From contig CAVZWU010000015.1 of assembly GCA_963779095.1 (NCBI GenBank), positions 310,001-374,000 on the forward strand: DNA of 64,000 nt, read 5' to 3'. Each line of letters begins with the position of its first letter. Within the stretch, counting starts at the first letter, position 1. Shown one piece after another: positions 55,419 to 64,000 of this stretch. Both the position numbers and the translations under genes were made by a program. The notes below the pieces were generated by a model. That model had not been told where the DNA came from, did not search any database, and was given only the letters and a program-made list of their open reading frames with translations. The stretch comes from Roseiarcus sp963779095. GTDB lineage: Bacteria > Pseudomonadota > Alphaproteobacteria > Rhizobiales > Beijerinckiaceae.

Positions 55419-56958
55419 ATGAGCACTGTCGCATTGTCCGGTGGGACGGGCGCGTTGCGCGCGCCGATGCTGGCGATGCGCGGCGTCTCCAAGACATTCG
55501 GCCGTGCTCGCGTGCTGAACAGCGTGGATCTTACCCTCAAGAGTGGAGAGGTCCACGCACTGCTCGGTGAGAACGGCGCCGGCAAGTCGACCTTGATGAA
55601 GGTTCTGTTCGGCATCGTCCCGCCGGACGCGGGAGAGATCGAGATCGACACGCTCGGCACCGTTCAGATCGAGAGCCCTCGCCACGCGCTTTCGCTCGGC
55701 ATCGGACTTGTCAGCCAGGAACTGAGCCTCGTTCCGCAACTCGACGTGGCGCAGAATATCTTCCTCGGCCAGACAGCCGCTCTGGACATTGTGCCGCGCG
55801 GACGGCACCGCGAAGCCGCGGTCGAGATTTTCGGACCCTGGTCGCCCCATCTCCGAGTTCGATACACCTGTCTCCAAGCTCGGCATGGCTGATCGTCAAC
55901 TCGTCGAGATCAGCCGCACGCTGGCGCGAGGGGGTCGGATTATCGCGTTCGACGAGCCTACCTCTAGCCTAACGCCTCAGGAGCGCGACGGCCTGTTCCA
56001 AGTGATCCGCGGGCTTCGAGATGCGGGCAAGGCGATCATTTACATCTCGCATCGCATGGAAGAGATCCGCGCCATCGCTGATCGTTTCACGGTCATGCGA
56101 GACGGCAAGGTCGTCGCGACCGACGCCATAGAGAGATACACCGACGCACAGCTCAACGAACTGATTGCCGGACGCGAGTTATCTCTGGCCATGGAAGGGC
56201 GCCCGCCCATCTCGGGATCGATGGGACTCCGCTGATTGAGCTGCGAGACCTCTCAACGATCCGTGTTCACAATATTGATCTGTCCGTTCGTCCGGGCGAG
56301 GTCGTGGGCCTTGCGGGCCTCGTCGGCTCCGGCAGGTCAGCGATCATGCGCGCTGTGTTCGGAATTGATGAGCGGACGGGCGGCGAGATCTGGGTGGCCG
56401 GGTCCGTGGTAAACATCAAGGAGCCCAAGGATGCGATGCGAGCCGGTATCGCCTTGATCCCGGAGGATCGCCGTGGACATGCGATCGTTCCGATGATGTC
56501 GGTCGAACAGAATTTTGGGCTCGCCAACCAGAAGCGTTTCGCGCGGTTTGGTGTATTGCGCGGAGCCGCCCGTCGCGCGGAGGCTCGAAAATATGCTTCG
56601 GATCTTCAGATTTCGACCGCCCAACATCCTGACCCCCATGGCCAATCTGTCGGGGGGCAACCAGCAGAAGGTCGTCATCGCGCGCTGGCTGGCCACGGGT
56701 GCCCGCGTACTCATGTTTGATGAACCCACTCGCGGCGTCGACGTTGGCGCAAAGGCCGAGATCTATGCCTTGCTCCGTCAGCTCGCCGCCGCGGGCGCAG
56801 CCGACCTGGTCATCTCGTCCGAACTGCCCGAACTCCTGCTTCTTTCTCACCGAATAGGCATCGTCAATCGAGGCCGCCTAACTCAAATCCTGGAAAACGG
56901 CGGCCATCTTAACGAGGACGTACTGATGCGTCACGCAACCGCAGGCGGCCTGTCATGA
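55419..56958 (+). CDS. Sugar ABC transporter ATPase, two nucleotide-binding domains (frameshifted)
   Basis: RbsA-type fusion ATPase of about 510 residues. The first domain has LLGENGAGKSTLMKVLFG and the switch LIIAFDEPTSSLTPQE in another frame; the second has VGLAGLVGSGRSAIMRAVFG, PEDRRGHAIVP, the signature ANLSGGNQQKVVIARWL and VLMFDEPTRGVDVGAK. Frames change near 55845, 56215 and 56610. The stop overlaps the permease start by four bases. In this family the first domain keeps full ATPase motifs and the second is degenerate in the P-loop (GSGRS), as here. Confidence 0.92.
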
Positions 56959-57938
56959 TCCAAAGCGCCGCCAAGACCCCGAGCCTTACGGCTCCCACCT
57001 CAAAGGCCCCGTCGCTCAATCGGGATCTCTTCCGACAAGCGAGCGTGCTGATTGGCTGCGTCGTCCTTTTTGCGATCTTCTCGCTTCTCACCAGCAGCTT
57101 CTACCAGCCGTCCAATCTTATCGACATCATGCTGCAATCGTCGATCAACGCCGTCATCGCGGTAGGCATGACGCTGGTGATCATCACACGAGGCATCGAC
57201 CTCTCGGTCGGCTCGATGGTTGGCCTGTCAAGTATGGTGGCCTCCGACCTCATGAGCCACAACATGGCGCTCGGCATCTTCGGCGGCCTCGCGGTGGGGA
57301 TGATCTGCGGTCTCATCAACGGAGTACTGATCGCCAAGCTGAAGCTGCCCGATTTCATCGTGACGCTCGGCACACTGAGCGTCTATCGCGGCGCGGCGCT
57401 TATCTATACCAATGGGCAGCCCATCTACGGCTTGCCGGAAGGATTCCGCGCGGCGTTCGGCGGCCAACTGCTCGGCGTCCCCACGCCTGTCATCATGGCC
57501 TTTATTGTTGCGGGGCTCGCATTTTTTTTGGTCCGCTTCACGGCGCTAGGCGAGCAGATCGTCGCCGTCGGTGGCAACGAAGAGGCAGCGCGGCTCTCTG
57601 GCATCAACATCGATCGCGTCAAAATTGTCGTCTATACGTTATCGGGCCTGCTTTCCAGCCTCGCGGGGTTTGTGCTCATCGCGCGGATCGGCGCTGCCGA
57701 GCCGATCGGAGGAAACGGCTTCGAGCTCCAGGCGATCGGCGCCGCGGTTATCGGCGGCGCAAGCCTGTTCGGTGGCGTTGGAAATCCGCTTGGCTCGCTT
57801 ATCGGCGCGCTGACGTTGGGCGGTTTACAGAACGGACTGACGCTTATGAACGTCCCGTCGTTTTGGCAATATGTGGCCTCGGGCGTGGTCGTCATCCTCG
57901 CGGTCTATGCGGATCGACTCGCCCGTCCGCGTCGATGA
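56955..57938 (+). CDS. Sugar ABC transporter permease
   Basis: RbsC-type permease (327 residues), about 8-10 membrane segments, for example FRQASVLIGCVVLFAIFSLL, AIFGGLAVGMICGLINGVLI. Conserved MLQSSINAVIAVGMTLVIIT, RGIDLSVGSMVGLSSM, KLPDFIVTLGTLSVYRGAAL and the EAA-like AARLSGINIDRVKI loop. Intact, translationally coupled to the ATPase gene. Confidence 0.94.
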   Translation: MIQSAAKTPSLTAPTSKAPSLNRDLFRQASVLIGCVVLFAIFSLLTSSFYQPSNLIDIMLQSSINAVIAVGMTLVIITRGIDLSVGSMVGLSSMVASDLMSHNMALGIFGGLAVGMICGLINGVLIAKLKLPDFIVTLGTLSVYRGAALIYTNGQPIYGLPEGFRAAFGGQLLGVPTPVIMAFIVAGLAFFLVRFTALGEQIVAVGGNEEAARLSGINIDRVKIVVYTLSGLLSSLAGFVLIARIGAAEPIGGNGFELQAIGAAVIGGASLFGGVGNPLGSLIGALTLGGLQNGLTLMNVPSFWQYVASGVVVILAVYADRLARPRR

Positions 57939-58098
57939 GGGAGTGGGTCCGACTATCACGCGCCGCCTGATGGAGCTCGGTGGCCTTCAGGATCGACTTC
58001 GGCATATCTGAACCCGCTTTACCATGTGCGACGCGACCAGGGCCGCGGCCCCGGTTGGTAGGCTCGAACCGGTCAGCTCGCGTATCTTCGAAATCATT

Positions 58099-59101
58099 AT
58101 GAGGCAAAATCTCGTGCATGAGACCAAGCTGCGCTTTGCGACCCGCCTGAACTCGTTCGGATCGAGACCAGACGCCTATTGGCCGAAAGGTCACGGCAAG
58201 CCGAGCCCTCTCGACCTCGCCGAGCGTGCCTCCAAGGCCGAGGGTCTTACGGACGTGGACCTTAACTATCCGGACCATGTGGGGTCCGATCCTCGCGTGA
58301 CCGGCCAAGAGATACGCGACCTTGGGCTCGCCGTGAACGGCCTCGCAATGCGGTACTATTCGAATCCAGCCTTTAAGATCGGAGCTTTCACCAATCCAGA
58401 CCTGGCAGTCGGCGCGAGGCGATTGAACTCACCAAACGAGGCATAGACGCCGCTCGGCAAGCTGGCTGCAATCTGATGACGCTGTGGCTTGGCCAGGATG
58501 GCTTCGACTACGCCTTTCAGGCCGACTATGCGCAGCTGTGGGCGGATGAGATCCAGGGCATCCGCGAGGTCGCCCTGCACGATCCAGACTGCCTCGTTAG
58601 CATCGAATACAAACCGAACGAGCCGCGTTCCTATAGCCTAATGCCGGACTGCGCGACGACTCTTCTTGCCCTTAAGGAGTGGATCTTCCGAATGTCGGCG
58701 TGACGCTCGATTTCGCCCATGTGCTCTATGCGGACGAGCCGCCCGCCTTCGCAGCAGCGCTGATCAAGCGACACAGTCGCCTTCTGGGCATGCATCTCAA
58801 CGATGGATATTCAAAGCGAGACGACGGCCTCATGGTTGGAGCCGTGCATTCCCTCCAGACGATCGAGCTGCTTCGGCAGGTCAAGGTCGACGGGTTCGCT
58901 GGTCTGATCTACTTCGACACCTTTCCGGATCTGACAGGCCTAGATCCCATTAAGGAATGTGAAGCCAACATCGCCACCGTCAAGTCGATGCTTCGCGTAA
59001 TCGACACACTCGACGCCGAGAACGAGTTGCAGGGCGCAATCGCGCTTCAGGAGGCGGTCGCCACACAAGCGATTGTCCGCAAGGCGATGTTCGGAAGCTG
59101 A
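58099..59101 (+). CDS. Xylose-isomerase-like TIM-barrel protein (frameshifted)
   Basis: Sugar isomerase/epimerase-fold enzyme of about 334 residues. Segments in three frames: LRFATRLNSFGSRPDAYWP and DVDLNYPDHVGSDPRVTGQE; then ELTKRGIDAARQAGCNLMTL, WLGQDGFDYAFQADY and SIEYKPNEPRS with a metal-binding Glu; then GVTLDFAHVLYADEPP, HLNDGYSKRDDGLMVGAVHS and DGFAGLIYFDTFP. Indels near 58407 and 58672. Metal ligands (Glu, Asp, His, Glu/Asp) typical of the fold are visible. Last gene of the transporter operon, 160 bases after the permease; it probably acts on the imported sugar. Confidence 0.82.
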
Positions 59102-59440
59102 GATATCGATGGTCTTGACTGGTGAGATGTCCTCCCTGTTTGCGGGCACAGCCGGAAGGGCGGACGCCACGTCGCCGCGCGATCGGGATTTCGGGAGACG
59201 CTCGTGAGAGTAGGACCCGAGCGGCGCCCCCCTAAAGACGCACGCCTCGCCCCCGGCGGTCATTGTGGTCGGGAGCCTCCAATCGGACCGACAAGGCGCG
59301 AGGATCGGTCTATCGGATCGAACCGTCTGAGATGGGCGGCGATAGCGCCCCGCTGCACACCGCGGCGGAGGCGACCGGCAAAGCGAGGCCGGATCGGCCT
59401 GAGCGGAGCGCAAGCCCACGGTCCCGTCAGGCGGCGTGAG
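59102..59440. other. Interval with no supportable gene
   Basis: Between the isomerase gene and the DUF2924 start there is no gene with a start and family motif. It may mark the edge of the recombinase cassette. Confidence 0.4.
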
Positions 59441-59507
59441 ATGGCGAAGCGCCAAAGAGCGAGGCGCGCCGGGGATGCTTCCAGTTCCTCAGCCCTAGTA
59501 GCCTGAG

Positions 59508-60170
59508 TCAGACGAACTGAGGGTATAGCCTTGCGAGCTTGACGCGGGCGTCGGCGGTTGTGAATTGCCAATCCGCTTTGGCGTGCAGGGTGTTGCGGCG
59601 CTTTTGCCAGGCGGCGACTTCGGCGACCAGATCGGCCTTGTCGCAGATGCGGCGATCGAGGCATTGGGTCGAGAGGACGGCGAGCTCGGATTCGGCCATG
59701 TCGAGCCAGCTTCCGTGCTTGGGCGTGTAATGCCATTCGAATCGTTTGACGAGGCGGCGCGCTTCGGCGGCGGGAAAGGCTTCGTAGAGCGACGCAGCCG
59801 TATGCGTGCTGAGATTGTCCTGCACCAGAACGATCTTGTCCGCGCCGGGAAAATGCATGTCGGACAAATCCTTGAGCGCGTGGGCGTAATCGACGGCCGC
59901 GCGCCGGTCCGTGACCTTCACGCGCCGCCAGCCTTCGAGCGGCGCGAACATCATGAACAGATTGGCCACGCCATTGCGCTCGTATTCGTAGTCGTAACGC
60001 TCCGCTTGTCCCGGCGTGGCCGCGATCGGCGCGCGCGTCTCGGCGATGAGTTGCTTCGACGTTTCATCGAGGCATACGAGGGGGCGCTTGGGATCGTGCG
60101 GCCTCTGGTAAACTTCCAGCACGTCTTCCATGTTGGCGACGAAGGCGGCGCTGGCCTCGGGCGCGATCAC
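59508..60170 (-). CDS. IS630 transposase, second part (orfB)
   Basis: DDE domain: PLVCLDETSKQLIAETRAPI with the first Asp, KIVLVQDNLSTHTAASLYEA with the second, and HYTPKHGSWLDMAESELAVL with the Glu. It is joined to orfA by a probable frameshift at a run of seven A; the frame is open upstream of its first ATG (KNILQPHRKQQWVIAPEASA), so the ATG at 60170 need not be used. Confidence 0.92.
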   Translation of the reverse strand: MIAPEASAAFVANMEDVLEVYQRPHDPKRPLVCLDETSKQLIAETRAPIAATPGQAERYDYEYERNGVANLFMMFAPLEGWRRVKVTDRRAAVDYAHALKDLSDMHFPGADKIVLVQDNLSTHTAASLYEAFPAAEARRLVKRFEWHYTPKHGSWLDMAESELAVLSTQCLDRRICDKADLVAEVAAWQKRRNTLHAKADWQFTTADARVKLARLYPQFV

Positions 60171-60661
60171 CCATTGCTGCTTGCGATGGGGCTGGAGAAT
60201 GTTTTTTTGAGCGTCCGCCCGATCGTGTTGTCACTGGCGCTCCCGACGATCTGCAACTCGACGACTTTCTCCTCCAAAAGACGCAGCGTCCATCTGGCGT
60301 GGCCAGCCGGGGCCGATCCGCAAGCCAGAGCGATCAGCTTGGCTTCCGCGGCGCCGTCGAAAATCCGGCGAGGGGCCGATTTGGGATTGTACTTGCGCAT
60401 CAGGACGGCTTCGAAGCCTTCCACGACAAGTTGCCGTCGCGTTCGCTCGATCGTCGGGATGCTGGTGTCCAGCGCCTCGGCGATCCGGCTGTCGCTCCAT
60501 CCCTCGCCCGCCTCCGACACGTCCGCTTTCAGAAGGATGCGAGCTTTCGTCAGCAAATGCGCGGCGCGCTTGCCCCTGCGGACAAAGTCGTCGAGCCGGG
60601 CGCGCTCCTCTTCGCTCAGCTTGACTACGTACTTCTTGACGGCAACCTCTTGCCTGGCCAC
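60167..60661 (-). CDS. IS630 transposase, first part (orfA)
   Basis: DNA-binding part: LSEEERARLDDFVRRGKRAA, KARILLKADVSEAGEGWSD and RIAEALDTSIPTIERTRRQ, a winged or paired helix-turn-helix. The heptamer AAAAAAA (60202-60208 on the plus strand as T) lies after KTL; a slip of -1 there gives a fused orfA–orfB transposase. This is the usual expression mode in several IS630 members. Confidence 0.9.
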   Translation of the reverse strand: MARQEVAVKKYVVKLSEEERARLDDFVRRGKRAAHLLTKARILLKADVSEAGEGWSDSRIAEALDTSIPTIERTRRQLVVEGFEAVLMRKYNPKSAPRRIFDGAAEAKLIALACGSAPAGHARWTLRLLEEKVVELQIVGSASDNTIGRTLKKTFSSPIASSNG

Positions 60662-61702
60662 GAATTATCTCCATCGCGCAATCGCCAAGCCATTGATTCA
60701 GACAATCCCGTCAAACTCAATGACGTGAGCCACTAGCGTCGTCTGAACGCGAGAGGCTCGAGGCCGCGGTCGCGAGTTTTTCCGGCCTCAACGTCGACCA
60801 GCTTCGTTTGCAGTGGCGAAACCATTTGGGCGGGCTCGCTCCCGCCCATCTTCCGGGATGGCTCCTCGCGCGCGTGCTCGGCTATCGCATCCAGGCCGCG
60901 GCATTCGGGGATCTCGATCGGGCGATCTTGCGGCGTCTCCCCGAGATGAAGGGCGAAGTCCTATCGGACAAGCTCGTCCCTTTGCGACCCGCGGACCGAC
61001 AACGCGCGAGGGCGTCGGGCTCAGATCCGGAGCTCTCCTCGTCCGCGAATGGAACGGCCGTATCGAGCGCGTCATGGTCCTCGACGAGGGGTACGCTTGG
61101 AATGGCGGCGTCTACAGCAGCCTTTCGCAGGCAGCCAAGGCAATCACCGGCACGAATTGGAACGGACACCGCTTCTTCGGCCTGAACGGCGTCAGGAACG
61201 GCATCTCCAGGAGAAAAGGAATCGCCGCGCCAACATCAAACGCAGCGTTCGGTACTGGCGTATCGCACCCGAGCCAGGCTCAAATCGTGCAGGAGGTCCG
61301 ACGATGAAGCAGGGCGAGCGCAAGATCGACCTTCGCTGCGCCGTCTACACGCGCGTCTCCACCGAATCCGGTCTTGAGCAGGACTTCAACTCGCTCGACA
61401 ACCAGCGCGAGGCTTCCGAGGCTTATATCAAGAGCCAGGCGCATGAGGGGTGGAAGCTCGTCCGAGAACGCTATGACGACGGCGGCTTCTCGGGCGGTTC
61501 GATGGAACGGCCAGCGCTCCAGAAGCTGTTGGACGATGTTCGGGCTCGCAAGATCGACATTATCGTCGTCTATAAGGTCGACCGGCTGACGCGATCGCTT
61601 GCCGACTTCACCAAACTGGTCGAATTGTTCGACGCCAATGGGGTCTCGTTCATCTCTGTGACCCAAGCCTTCAACACCACGACCAGCATGGGGCGGCTCA
61701 CC

Positions 61703-62295
61703 GTGAATTCTCCACCGCCTGGAAGGCGGTGGCTTCGAGTTACGGCTCAAAGCCGGATCGGTCCGCCATCCGGCGGACGTGGCCGCAACTCACGTGACAT
61801 TGAAGTTGTCATCGGGCTCGGGAGGGGTTTGGTTCTTGATATATTCGACCCACATGTCATCCGTGACGTTGCCGCTGCTCACCACCCAATAGCCCCCTCG
61901 CCCACAGATGCTGGCCCCAGTAGCGCTTGCGCAACACGCCGAACTCGCTCAGCAGCTTGTGCGAACTGCGGCCCTTCAAGTGCTGCACAGCGCGCCACAC
62001 CGACAGGCTCGGAGGGATCGACAGCAGCATGGGGACATGGTCGCGATTGATCGACCCCGCGTGCACCGCCATCTCATGCGCCCGCGCCGTCTCGCGCAGC
62101 AATTCGCGACAGCGAACCCCAACGCCGCCGCCAAGCACCGGGTAACGATACTTCGTCACCCAGACCAAGTGATACTTGCAGTCCCAGACCGTATGGCCGC
62201 CACGCTTGTACGCTTCCATCCAGCCAATCTACACCGGAAGCGCCCCCATCCAGCCGCCTAAAGGCGTGGGGTTTACCGATCCCCTATCGGGGACT
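61703..62295. mobile_element. IS200/IS605-family element in the recombinase gene
   Basis: About 590 bases. Left-end hairpin ccaccgcc…ggcggtgg at 61712-61732; right-end hairpins around cgcctaaaggcg (62256-62267) and cccctatcgggg (62281-62292). These subterminal hairpins, no terminal inverted repeat and no target duplication are as expected for this family. Exact borders within a few bases are uncertain. Confidence 0.85.
61857..62219 (-). CDS. tnpA: IS200-type transposase TnpA (Y1 family)
   Basis: Single-strand transposase of 120 residues: HTVWDCKYHLVWVTKYRYPV, MAVHAGSINRDHVPMLLSIP with the HUH-type pair altered (HVPML where HVHxL is usual), and LKGRSSHKLLSEFGVLRKRY. The C-terminus (HLWARGLLGGEQRQRHG) lacks the usual YVETQ-type catalytic Tyr region seen in intact copies, where the frame should read GYFVSSGNVTDD. 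That sequence is found in the next frame (near 61875), so an indel has broken the end. Confidence 0.85.
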   Translation of the reverse strand: MEAYKRGGHTVWDCKYHLVWVTKYRYPVLGGGVGVRCRELLRETARAHEMAVHAGSINRDHVPMLLSIPPSLSVWRAVQHLKGRSSHKLLSEFGVLRKRYWGQHLWARGLLGGEQRQRHG

Positions 62296-63589
62296 CTAAC
62301 ATGCTCTTGTCTTTCGCCCAGTTCGAGCGGGAGATCACGGGCGAGCGAATCCGCGACAAGGTCGCCGCCTCGAAGCGGAAGGGCATCTGGATGGGCGGAG
62401 CGGTTCCACTCGGCTACCGGGTCGAGGACCGCGCTTTCCACGTTGTCGAAGACGAAGCCGAGTTCGTTCGCAATCTTTTTCGCCGCTACCTCGAAGCAGG
62501 CGGGGTGGCGCGCCTCAAGACCGCTCTTGACGCCGAGAATGTTCGCTCGCCCGTTCGGACGAACAGAACCGGCAGAAAGACCGGCGGCGCTCCGATCTCG
62601 CGTGGCCATCTGTATTGGATCCTGTCGAACCCGATCTATGTGGGACGGCTGCGCCACAAAGGGCAGATCCACGATGGCCTTCATCCGGCGATCGTCGACG
62701 TTGAGATCTGGGAGCGGGTCCAGCAAAGGCTCGCCAGCCAAACGCAGACGCGGCGGCCACCCCAGCCCGACGATTATGCCTTTCTTGTGGGTAAGCTCTA
62801 TGACGACCGCGGAAACAGGATGGGCGCCAGCCATGCGTCTAAGGGTGGACGGCCGCTGGCGCTATTATGTATCGCGCGCGGCGTTGTCGGGACGCAAACA
62901 GGAGGCCGGATCGGTCGTCCGCATTCCGGCGCCAGAGATCGAGAACCCGATTGCCAACGCAGTCGGGGCTCATCTCGCAACGCGGGCCAACGCGATCGAC
63001 GGCTGTCACATCGACCGCGGCGGCGGACGTGGCGACTACACCGTCACGCAGCATGAATTTGGCCGCATGCGAAGGGACCTACCGGGCGAGAACGATGTGC
63101 GAAACGCGATCGACTGCGTCACCGTCAGCGCCACGCGGATCGAGATTGTTTTGAACGAATCCATCGTCAGCGAAGGGCAGGATCGGGTCTTGACGCTGCC
63201 CTGGACCCGAGCGTCTTCGCGCCGTCGCCGCGAGATCATCCAGGGCGTTGGCGAAGCGCAGCGACCCCTACGAGCCATGCGAACGAAAGGGCGAGACGGT
63301 TTCATCAGGGCGTTGGGCGACGCTCGCCGCTGGCTGGACGAACTTCTCATCGACCCTGCCCAGACCATCGACTCGCTCGCCATACGCGAAGACAAGAGCG
63401 AGCGCTCGATTCGGATGACGGTGTCGCTCGCGTTCGTCTCCCCCGTCCTGGCGGAAGCCGCACTGGAGGGTCGCATTCCACGCGGGTTCAGCGTCCAAGC
63501 GCCTGACCGACCTGCCAGTTCTCTGGTCCGAGCAATGGCGCGCAGTGGGACTGCGAGAGCCGGTTCAGGTTCGAGCCGAACTCGGCTGA

Positions 63590-63829
63590 TCCACGCTGTC
63601 TTCGATAGCTTGCTGACGCTATGTTGGGGCGCCCGCTGTTTCGATCCAACGCTTCTATCGTGCAGCCCGGGAAACGGAATTTTGCTGGCAGAGACTGGCG
63701 GGGGAATTCAGGCGCCGCGCGCGGGAGAGCGGCCGGAATTCGGTTCGCAGGCCGGCCGCGGCCCGCTAACCTACCGGAATTGCGATAGTTTTTTTGCCCG
63801 GAAAACCGGGTCGGTTTGCCGGGACTGGG
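63590..63829. other. Interval between the recombinase and tRNA-Val
   Basis: No gene. A small GC hairpin (cccgg…ccggg) follows a run of seven T just before the tRNA; on the minus strand it would follow the tRNA gene, but the order of stem and T-run is wrong for an intrinsic terminator. Confidence 0.4.
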
Positions 63830-63904
63830 TGGTGGGCGATGCAGGGATCGAACCTGCGACCCCTCCCGTGTGAAGGGAGTGCTCTACCGCTGAGCTAATC
63901 GCCC
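63830..63904 (-). tRNA. tRNA-Val(CAC)
   Basis: Cloverleaf on the minus strand: acceptor gggcgat/atcgccc, D arm with agctcagcggtagagc, anticodon stem ctccc/gggag around ttcacac (anticodon CAC, reads GUG), T arm gcagg ttcgatc cctgc, discriminator A and encoded CCA. All stems pair. The recombinase cassette ends 241 bases away on the other strand, but the tRNA itself is complete. Confidence 0.96.
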
Positions 63905-64000
63905 TGGCTAAAGCGCCAGCATGCTTTACGGCCCGCGCGAGAGCCAAGTCAAGGATCTGACCTTGGCCCACTGCCTGCAAGCCAAAAAAGCGGTACTCGT

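Larger units (their letters stand above)
59498..60733. mobile_element. IS630-family element in the DUF2924 gene
   Basis: A 1236-base element with related ends (GTAGCCTGAGTCA at 59498 and the inverse of GTGGCTCACGTCA ending at 60733) and perfect TA flanks (59496-59497, 60734-60735). It holds two overlapping reading frames on the minus strand. It differs from the IS630 in the IS66 element. Confidence 0.9.
59441..61307 (+). pseudogene. DUF2924 protein, split by IS630
   Basis: DUF2924 proteins of unknown role are often encoded directly before large serine recombinases, as here. The start MAKRQRARRAGDASSSSAL is at 59441-59497; removing the IS630 with one TA joins it in frame to ASSERERLEAAVASFSGLNV and then DQLRLQWRNHLGGLAPAHLP. 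After one more indel near 61010 it continues with GALLVREWNGRIERVMVLDE and ITGTNWNGHRFFGLNGVR, the conserved family end. Its stop region overlaps the recombinase start by a few bases, so they were an operon. Confidence 0.85.
61305..63589 (+). pseudogene. Large serine recombinase, split by IS200/IS605
   Basis: The resolvase domain (61305-61702) has the catalytic Ser in CAVYTRVSTESG, then GLEQDFNSLDNQREASEAYI, DGGFSGGSMERPALQKLL and IIVVYKVDRLTRSLADFTKL. After the insertion the recombinase domain resumes with MLLSFAQFEREITGERIRDK and GYRVEDRAFHVVEDEAEFVR, WILSNPIYVGRLRHKG. The C-terminus (YYVSRAALSGRKQEAGSVVR and SERSIRMTVSLAFVSPVLAE) ends near LTDLPVLWSEQWRAVGLREP, stop at 63587-63589. Extra indels near 62845 and 63490. 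It would have catalysed integration of a genomic element. Confidence 0.9.

Noticed and set aside
63785..63820. Intrinsic terminator after tRNA-Val
   Set aside because: The T-run and stem are in the wrong order on the tRNA strand, so it does not qualify.

Overview
The window is a GC-rich alphaproteobacterial chromosome segment, probably Hyphomicrobiales. The evidence is an rpoA–rplQ pair, an alphaproteobacterial-style RpoH, a yfhM–pbpC pair, xseB, an LpxL-type acyltransferase and msrA/msrB. No marker gene allows a genus call; a Methylocystaceae/Beijerinckiaceae-like host is inference only. Genes with conserved products, including rplQ and rpoH which should not be dead, are repeatedly broken by one-base indels, often in G/C or A runs. 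I read most of these as assembly errors and annotate full gene spans, saying where the frame changes.

Bases 1-29020 are core genome: the end of the ribosomal-protein/RNA polymerase operon; an envelope protease block (degenerate trypsin-like PDZ protein, small LuxR-type regulator, HtrA-type protease); lipid A-type acyltransferase, ParA-like ATPase, xseB and a periplasmic binding protein; alanine dehydrogenase, an exported protein of unknown function, rpoH, rluD and a homocysteine methyltransferase; a large alpha-2-macroglobulin plus penicillin-binding protein 1C pair; two alpha/beta hydrolases; fadA and fadB; exported MsrB and MsrA.

Bases 29204-36215 are accessory: a DUF4062–NB-ARC–TPR STAND protein, a phased repeat array, a hydrolase–amidohydrolase pair, and a luxR–luxI quorum-sensing pair with a small upstream gene and an Xre regulator. 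Bases 36437-41619 are stacked insertion sequences: an IS66 element with an IS630 inside its tnpB, an IS630 remnant, and an IS1182-type element whose terminal repeats and CTAG target duplication can be read.

Bases 41649-45530 hold a small membrane protein and a two-gene acyl-CoA ligase / thiamine-diphosphate lyase operon. Bases about 45840-47969 are a group II intron with maturase. Bases 48048-51231 hold a class III cyclase–TPR gene whose middle has been replaced by foreign DNA carrying the 3' end of a tRNA or tmRNA, and an IS256-type transposase. Bases 51632-59101 form a sugar-uptake and catabolism module: SAF-domain dehydrogenase, LysR regulator, ribose-type ABC transporter and TIM-barrel isomerase. 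Bases 59441-63589 are a DUF2924 gene and a large serine recombinase gene, each split by its own insertion sequence, followed by tRNA-Val(CAC). The 48.8-63.6 kb part looks like an eroded genomic island.
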